This document shows, one piece after another, positions 6,638 through 10,031 of a DNA stretch of 10,031 nt. Made by a program: the position numbers and the translations under genes. The notes under the pieces are model-generated. The model worked only from the letters and a program-made list of their open reading frames with translations. It was not told the DNA's origin and did not search any database. The number at the start of each line of letters is the position of its first letter. Position 1 is the first letter of the stretch. The stretch comes from Clostridiales bacterium (GTDB lineage Bacteria > Bacillota > Clostridia > Lachnospirales > Anaerotignaceae), in the NCBI GenBank assembly GCA_021202325.1, contig JAJQDF010000009.1, forward strand, positions 1-10,031, written 5' to 3'.

Positions 6638-7150
6638 TTATGCAATTTCAAATTCACAGTAAAACCGTGAAATCTCGGAATACGATGTATTGTCGTAATA
6701 CAGCTTAACCATTCTGTATTCGCCCTTATCAAGCTCGCCGTACAAATCAACCCAATAATAACTGAAATCCATTGAAGAACCGGCGCCCATAACATATGTA
6801 GCATCACTCCAATCCGGCGATGCCGACGAAGCATAGGAAATCTCGTTCCATCTGCTTCCCTGCTTTTTCTCAATGGCAAAATAGTCACCGAAATATATGG
6901 TATTATCACTGTTGTTCATAATGGTCACTACCATGCCTCTAGATGTCAGCGTTCCATCCATTGGAGACATTGTCAATAAATTATTATTGGCATCGGAATC
7001 CGTCTCAGCCCCGGCATAGTCATAACCCCAGGTGCTGAAAATAACCGGTTCATTATTGGCCATTCGTGCCAAATCCATTCTATAGAGCGAATAGAACATG
7101 ACACATATACCAACGGCAAAGCATGTCAAAAACAAAGCTATTTTTTTCAT
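6638..7150 (-). CDS. Membrane-anchored bacterial Ig-like domain protein
   Basis: This is a 170-residue protein with one N-terminal hydrophobic segment (about 4-22) after MKK, and no convincing lipobox, so it is probably a signal anchor with the rest outside. The outer part has a beta-rich pattern: TLTSRGMVVTIMNNSDNTIY, then YFAIEKKQGSRWNEI, and YGELDKGEYRMVKLYY near the end. This resembles small bacterial Ig-like domains (Big_14-like) that often occur in lipoproteins and sensor systems of Firmicutes. I do not recognise a specific function. The start is well supported: GGGAGG lies 7 nt before the ATG and just after the kinase stop, with 14 bp between the genes. Co-transcription with the two-component system suggests it is a regulated output or an accessory sensor. 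A terminator follows. Confidence 0.8.
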   Translation of the reverse strand: MKKIALFLTCFAVGICVMFYSLYRMDLARMANNEPVIFSTWGYDYAGAETDSDANNNLLTMSPMDGTLTSRGMVVTIMNNSDNTIYFGDYFAIEKKQGSRWNEISYASSASPDWSDATYVMGAGSSMDFSYYWVDLYGELDKGEYRMVKLYYDNTSYSEISRFYCEFEIA

Positions 7151-7164
7151 TGCTCCGCCTCCCG

Positions 7165-9360
7165 TCAGTTCTCAATGTAGAGCGGCATTTTGACTGTGGC
7201 CTTAAACACATCTCCGTCTGCGGTAATCTCAAGCCGTCCTCCCTGTATTTCAGAAAGGCTCTGTGCAATAGAAAGGCCAAGGCCTGCGCCCTCTGTTTTT
7301 CTCGAGGAATCGCCCTGTACAAATCTTTCCGTAAGGCTCTTCAAGTCCACATCCTCTATGGGAGAAGCCGAAACATTTTTAACCAAGAATATTCCTTCGG
7401 TTTCTGTTTTATATGCGTCTATAAACACCCTCGTGTTCGGCATTGCATATTTCAGTGCATTTGTAATGAGATTTTCGGCTATTCTCCACATATGTCTGCC
7501 GTCAGCATATATAAATACATCCTCCGGAGCGTTTACCTTGAACTCAAGCTGGGATTCCTCTATTCTTTCTTCAAACTCTCCGAGTGCCTGGTCTATAAGG
7601 TCTTTCAGGTTCAGTCTGCTCTTTGTTACGGCAAGATTTCCGCTGGAAGCCTTGCTGGCCTCAACCAAATCCTCAATAAGAGTTTTCAGTCTGTTTGTCT
7701 TTTCATCAAGTATGGCCACATAGTTTTCGGCTCTTTCGTTGTGAAGCTCTTCCCTCTTAAGCAGGTCAACATAGGTGATTATTGATGTCAAAGGCGTTTT
7801 CAGGTCGTGAGAAACATTTGTTATTAGCTCGGTTTTCATTTTTTCGCCCTTTATAGCCCTGCCGACAGCCTGCTTCATGCCATTTTGCATATTTGATACA
7901 TCTATGGCAAAGTTTTTAAGGGACGGCGAAATTTCGTCCGGGTTTACTTTTTTATCAAAGTTTCCCTCCGATGTCTCTTTAACCGCAATCATTATTTTCT
8001 TTATGGAATTGAGTGCCCTCGCCGTAAAAAATACTCCAGCCATGTCAAAGACAATCAGAATTGCTATAGGAACCGCCGACTCACTCTTACAGGCAACAAA
8101 TGTCAGTACGCAATTTATAAAACCGAACAGTGCAAGGCAAAGCACTATCCATATTCTGATATTCGAGCCTCTGAAAAACGATGCTATCCACCTTATTATT
8201 GTTCCGATTATAGTATTTGAAAGCAGTCTTCTGCTTTTTATTTGCCTTGATATACTTGTCAGATAGTTTATCAGTATGATCAAATCTATCATAAACAGCA
8301 TACAGGTCAGCACCTTTAAAGTGCCTATCCACTCTGTGCTTACATAATATATATTGTTAACCATCACAGCTGCAGCATTGAGTGATATATATGCTGCGGC
8401 AGCGAGAAGAACCAGACCTAAGTCATTAAAAATATAGTCAACTCCAAGGAGGGTAACCTCACTGTTTTTACTTGTTTTTCCGGCAACAATCACAATATAT
8501 ATGAGACCTGCAGCAATAATTACTGCACATACAGCCGCCGTAAGCACAGCCTTAGGCGCATTGGCTTTTCTGTTTTCAAAAGACTGGTACTGCAGAGCGA
8601 ATACGCCTTCGCCGTCTTCCAGATTGTCGTCAACACCGCAGTAAAGAGTATAGCCGTTGTTCAGAAGTATCCTAGTTACGGAATCCAGATAGTTATCATA
8701 GTAAAAATAGTTTACCAGCTGTCCATCATCGGTATATGTGTAGTAGTATTTTGTATCATATATTGATGTTCCCTTTGTATACACGCCGTCCAAGTATGTA
8801 TTTATGGTAAGATCCGATATGGTTTTGGCATCGCAGTTTGATATTTCATCTTTAGTTCTTGTGCTTATAAGGCAGTAGTAGAAATCAGTATATCTTTCAA
8901 GCTCCTCAACCGCATACTCATATTCATAAAGCTGATCCTGTATTGTCTGCTCTCTGTAGGCCGAATATCTTTCCTCGTAGTATGCCTGATCCTCAGAGTC
9001 AGCAAAGGTGACCTCCATGGAGCCTGCCAAAACATTTACTATTCTATATTCGCCAAGACTGTTATCCAAAGCAAAATTATATATGAGCCTTTCCTCATTC
9101 AGTGCATTTCCTGCCTTTATGTTTTCTTTGCTTTTAAATACAAGCTCAACATTAACGACATCCCTTACAAGCTGGCTGTACTGAAAATTGAAAGTATCCG
9201 TCTCGTAATAGCTGCTGTAGCTCATTCCCGACACGTATCTCACATCCACAATATACAAAAGGCTTCCGCAGCAAACAAGCCCCGCAATAAGTATAACCAC
9301 TATGGCCGCAATTTTGGTTTTAAGCGAATAAAGCTTAGATTTTTTCAATTTTGTAGCCAA
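7165..9360 (-). CDS. Multi-TM sensor histidine kinase
   Basis: This membrane sensor kinase of 731 residues pairs with the response regulator encoded upstream. TM1 is about 17-38, followed by a roughly 230-residue outer domain (39-270) rich in Tyr (many YY pairs) with Cys163, Cys176 and Cys241. Five further hydrophobic segments are at about 271-293, 307-331, 349-368, 401-423 and 429-449. A HAMP-like linker follows, then the H-box VSHDLKTPLTSI with phospho-acceptor His518, the N-box with Asn630 and Asn634, and the G2 box GAGLGLS (691-697). The usual DxGxG G1 box is replaced by VKNVSASPIED, as in a common clostridial kinase class. The TTG start is supported by AAGGTGG 9 nt upstream and overlaps the regulator gene by 26 bp. 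The outer domain matches no ligand-binding fold I can name. Confidence 0.92.
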   Translation of the reverse strand: MATKLKKSKLYSLKTKIAAIVVILIAGLVCCGSLLYIVDVRYVSGMSYSSYYETDTFNFQYSQLVRDVVNVELVFKSKENIKAGNALNEERLIYNFALDNSLGEYRIVNVLAGSMEVTFADSEDQAYYEERYSAYREQTIQDQLYEYEYAVEELERYTDFYYCLISTRTKDEISNCDAKTISDLTINTYLDGVYTKGTSIYDTKYYYTYTDDGQLVNYFYYDNYLDSVTRILLNNGYTLYCGVDDNLEDGEGVFALQYQSFENRKANAPKAVLTAAVCAVIIAAGLIYIVIVAGKTSKNSEVTLLGVDYIFNDLGLVLLAAAAYISLNAAAVMVNNIYYVSTEWIGTLKVLTCMLFMIDLIILINYLTSISRQIKSRRLLSNTIIGTIIRWIASFFRGSNIRIWIVLCLALFGFINCVLTFVACKSESAVPIAILIVFDMAGVFFTARALNSIKKIMIAVKETSEGNFDKKVNPDEISPSLKNFAIDVSNMQNGMKQAVGRAIKGEKMKTELITNVSHDLKTPLTSIITYVDLLKREELHNERAENYVAILDEKTNRLKTLIEDLVEASKASSGNLAVTKSRLNLKDLIDQALGEFEERIEESQLEFKVNAPEDVFIYADGRHMWRIAENLITNALKYAMPNTRVFIDAYKTETEGIFLVKNVSASPIEDVDLKSLTERFVQGDSSRKTEGAGLGLSIAQSLSEIQGGRLEITADGDVFKATVKMPLYIEN

Positions 9361-10031
9361 TTCCCCACACCACCTTCAAGTATTTGGGTTCCTTTGGATT
9401 TATCTCTATCTTCTCTCTTATTCTCCTGATATGCACCGAAACCGTATTCTCGGGTGCGAAGGAAAGCTCGTTCCAAACCTTTTCGTATATCTCGTCAATG
9501 GAGAACACCTTTCCGGCGTTTTCCATAAGAAGCTGAAGTATTCCGTATTCCGTTGCGGTAAGCTTTACCGGCTCGCCGTTTATCTTTACTTCCTTGGAGT
9601 CCTTGTCCAATTCCAAGTCGCCAATTCTTATTACACTGCTCTTTTCGGCGATTGAGCCAAGGGCGGTATATCTTCTCATATGAGATTTTACCCTCGCTAT
9701 GAGCTCCAGAGGATTGAATGGCTTAGTAATATAGTCATCGGCTCCGAAATTGAGTCCGATTATCTTGTCGGTATCCTCCGATTTTGCCGAAAGCATAATT
9801 ATAGGTATGTTCAGCGTCTCCCTTATTTTAACAACAGCCTTAAGACCGTCCATCTTCGGCATCATTATGTCCATTATAACAAGATGAACCTCGTTGTTTT
9901 CCAGCACCTTAAGCGCTTCCTCGCCGTCATAGGCCTTAAGAATATTGTAGTCTTCCTGTTTAAGATATATTTCAATGGCATCAACAATTGATTTTTCATC
10001 ATCACAAACAAGTATATTAAATTTCTTATTG
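9335..10031 (-). CDS. OmpR/PhoB-family response regulator (5' end outside window)
   Basis: The reading frame stays open to the window edge, so the first one or few codons are missing. The 231 visible residues are almost the full usual length of about 230. The receiver domain begins NKKFNILVCDDEKS with acidic-pocket residues Asp10 and Asp11. The phospho-acceptor is Asp54 in VIMDIMMPKMDG, the switch residue is Ser81 and the conserved lysine is Lys103 in TKPFNP. The C-terminal winged helix (about 130-228) carries LTATEYGILQLL, ENTVSVHIRRIREKI and VWGIGYKI. A GTG at 9907 is in frame but would cut off the receiver's first strands, so it is not the start. It would act as a DNA-binding transcription factor phosphorylated by the kinase encoded downstream. 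Its last 26 bp overlap the kinase start. Confidence 0.95.
   Translation of the reverse strand, partial: NKKFNILVCDDEKSIVDAIEIYLKQEDYNILKAYDGEEALKVLENNEVHLVIMDIMMPKMDGLKAVVKIRETLNIPIIMLSAKSEDTDKIIGLNFGADDYITKPFNPLELIARVKSHMRRYTALGSIAEKSSVIRIGDLELDKDSKEVKINGEPVKLTATEYGILQLLMENAGKVFSIDEIYEKVWNELSFAPENTVSVHIRRIREKIEINPKEPKYLKVVWGIGYKIEKI

Noticed and set aside
7123..7785. A 220-codon open frame on the plus strand opposite the kinase gene
   Set aside because: It lies antisense to the conserved catalytic region of the histidine kinase, has no ribosome binding site or recognisable domain, and is explained by codon bias of the real gene.
1..10031. CRISPR arrays, tRNA or rRNA genes, insertion sequences, phage genes
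   Set aside because: I saw no regularly spaced repeats, no cloverleaf or rRNA-like stretches, no transposase or phage reading frames, and the gene content is typical core chromosome.

Overview
The window looks like ordinary chromosome of a low-to-moderate-GC Firmicute, most likely an anaerobic Clostridia/Lachnospiraceae-type bacterium. I base this on strong AGGAGG-type ribosome binding sites, frequent TTG/GTG starts, a Gram-positive LexA next to a DegV lipid-binding protein, a lipoprotein-type amino-acid ABC importer, and a VanS-like sensor kinase class common in Clostridia. No species call is possible from the sequence alone.

Left part, plus strand: lexA (SOS repressor) and a degV-family gene with its own consensus-like promoter and a good terminator. 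About 300 bp then hold no protein gene but do hold a folded, RNA-like element: a 10-bp closing stem around about 130 nt of smaller hairpins, with a second strong hairpin downstream. A chloramphenicol-acetyltransferase-family gene follows. It ends at a terminator that lies between convergent transcription units.

Middle part, minus strand, read from right to left: a CLC-family antiporter whose motifs point to the fluoride (CLC-F) branch, with a clear promoter but no room for a fluoride riboswitch. Next is a polar amino-acid ABC importer in the order lipoprotein, permease, ATPase. The binding-protein gene has its own promoter. A perfect 14-bp hairpin without a U-tract separates it from the permease, a layout that usually keeps binding protein in excess. 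Permease and ATPase genes overlap by 11 bp.

Right part, minus strand: a three-gene operon of an OmpR-type response regulator (start just beyond the window edge), a six-TM sensor histidine kinase with a large tyrosine-rich outer domain, and a small membrane-anchored protein resembling a bacterial Ig-like domain. The genes overlap or nearly touch, and a terminator ends the operon.

Most of the window is conventional. The parts most worth a second look are the structured intergenic element at about 1696-1898, the kinase/Ig-like operon, the CLC-F gene without a riboswitch, and the inverted repeat that encloses the degV promoter.
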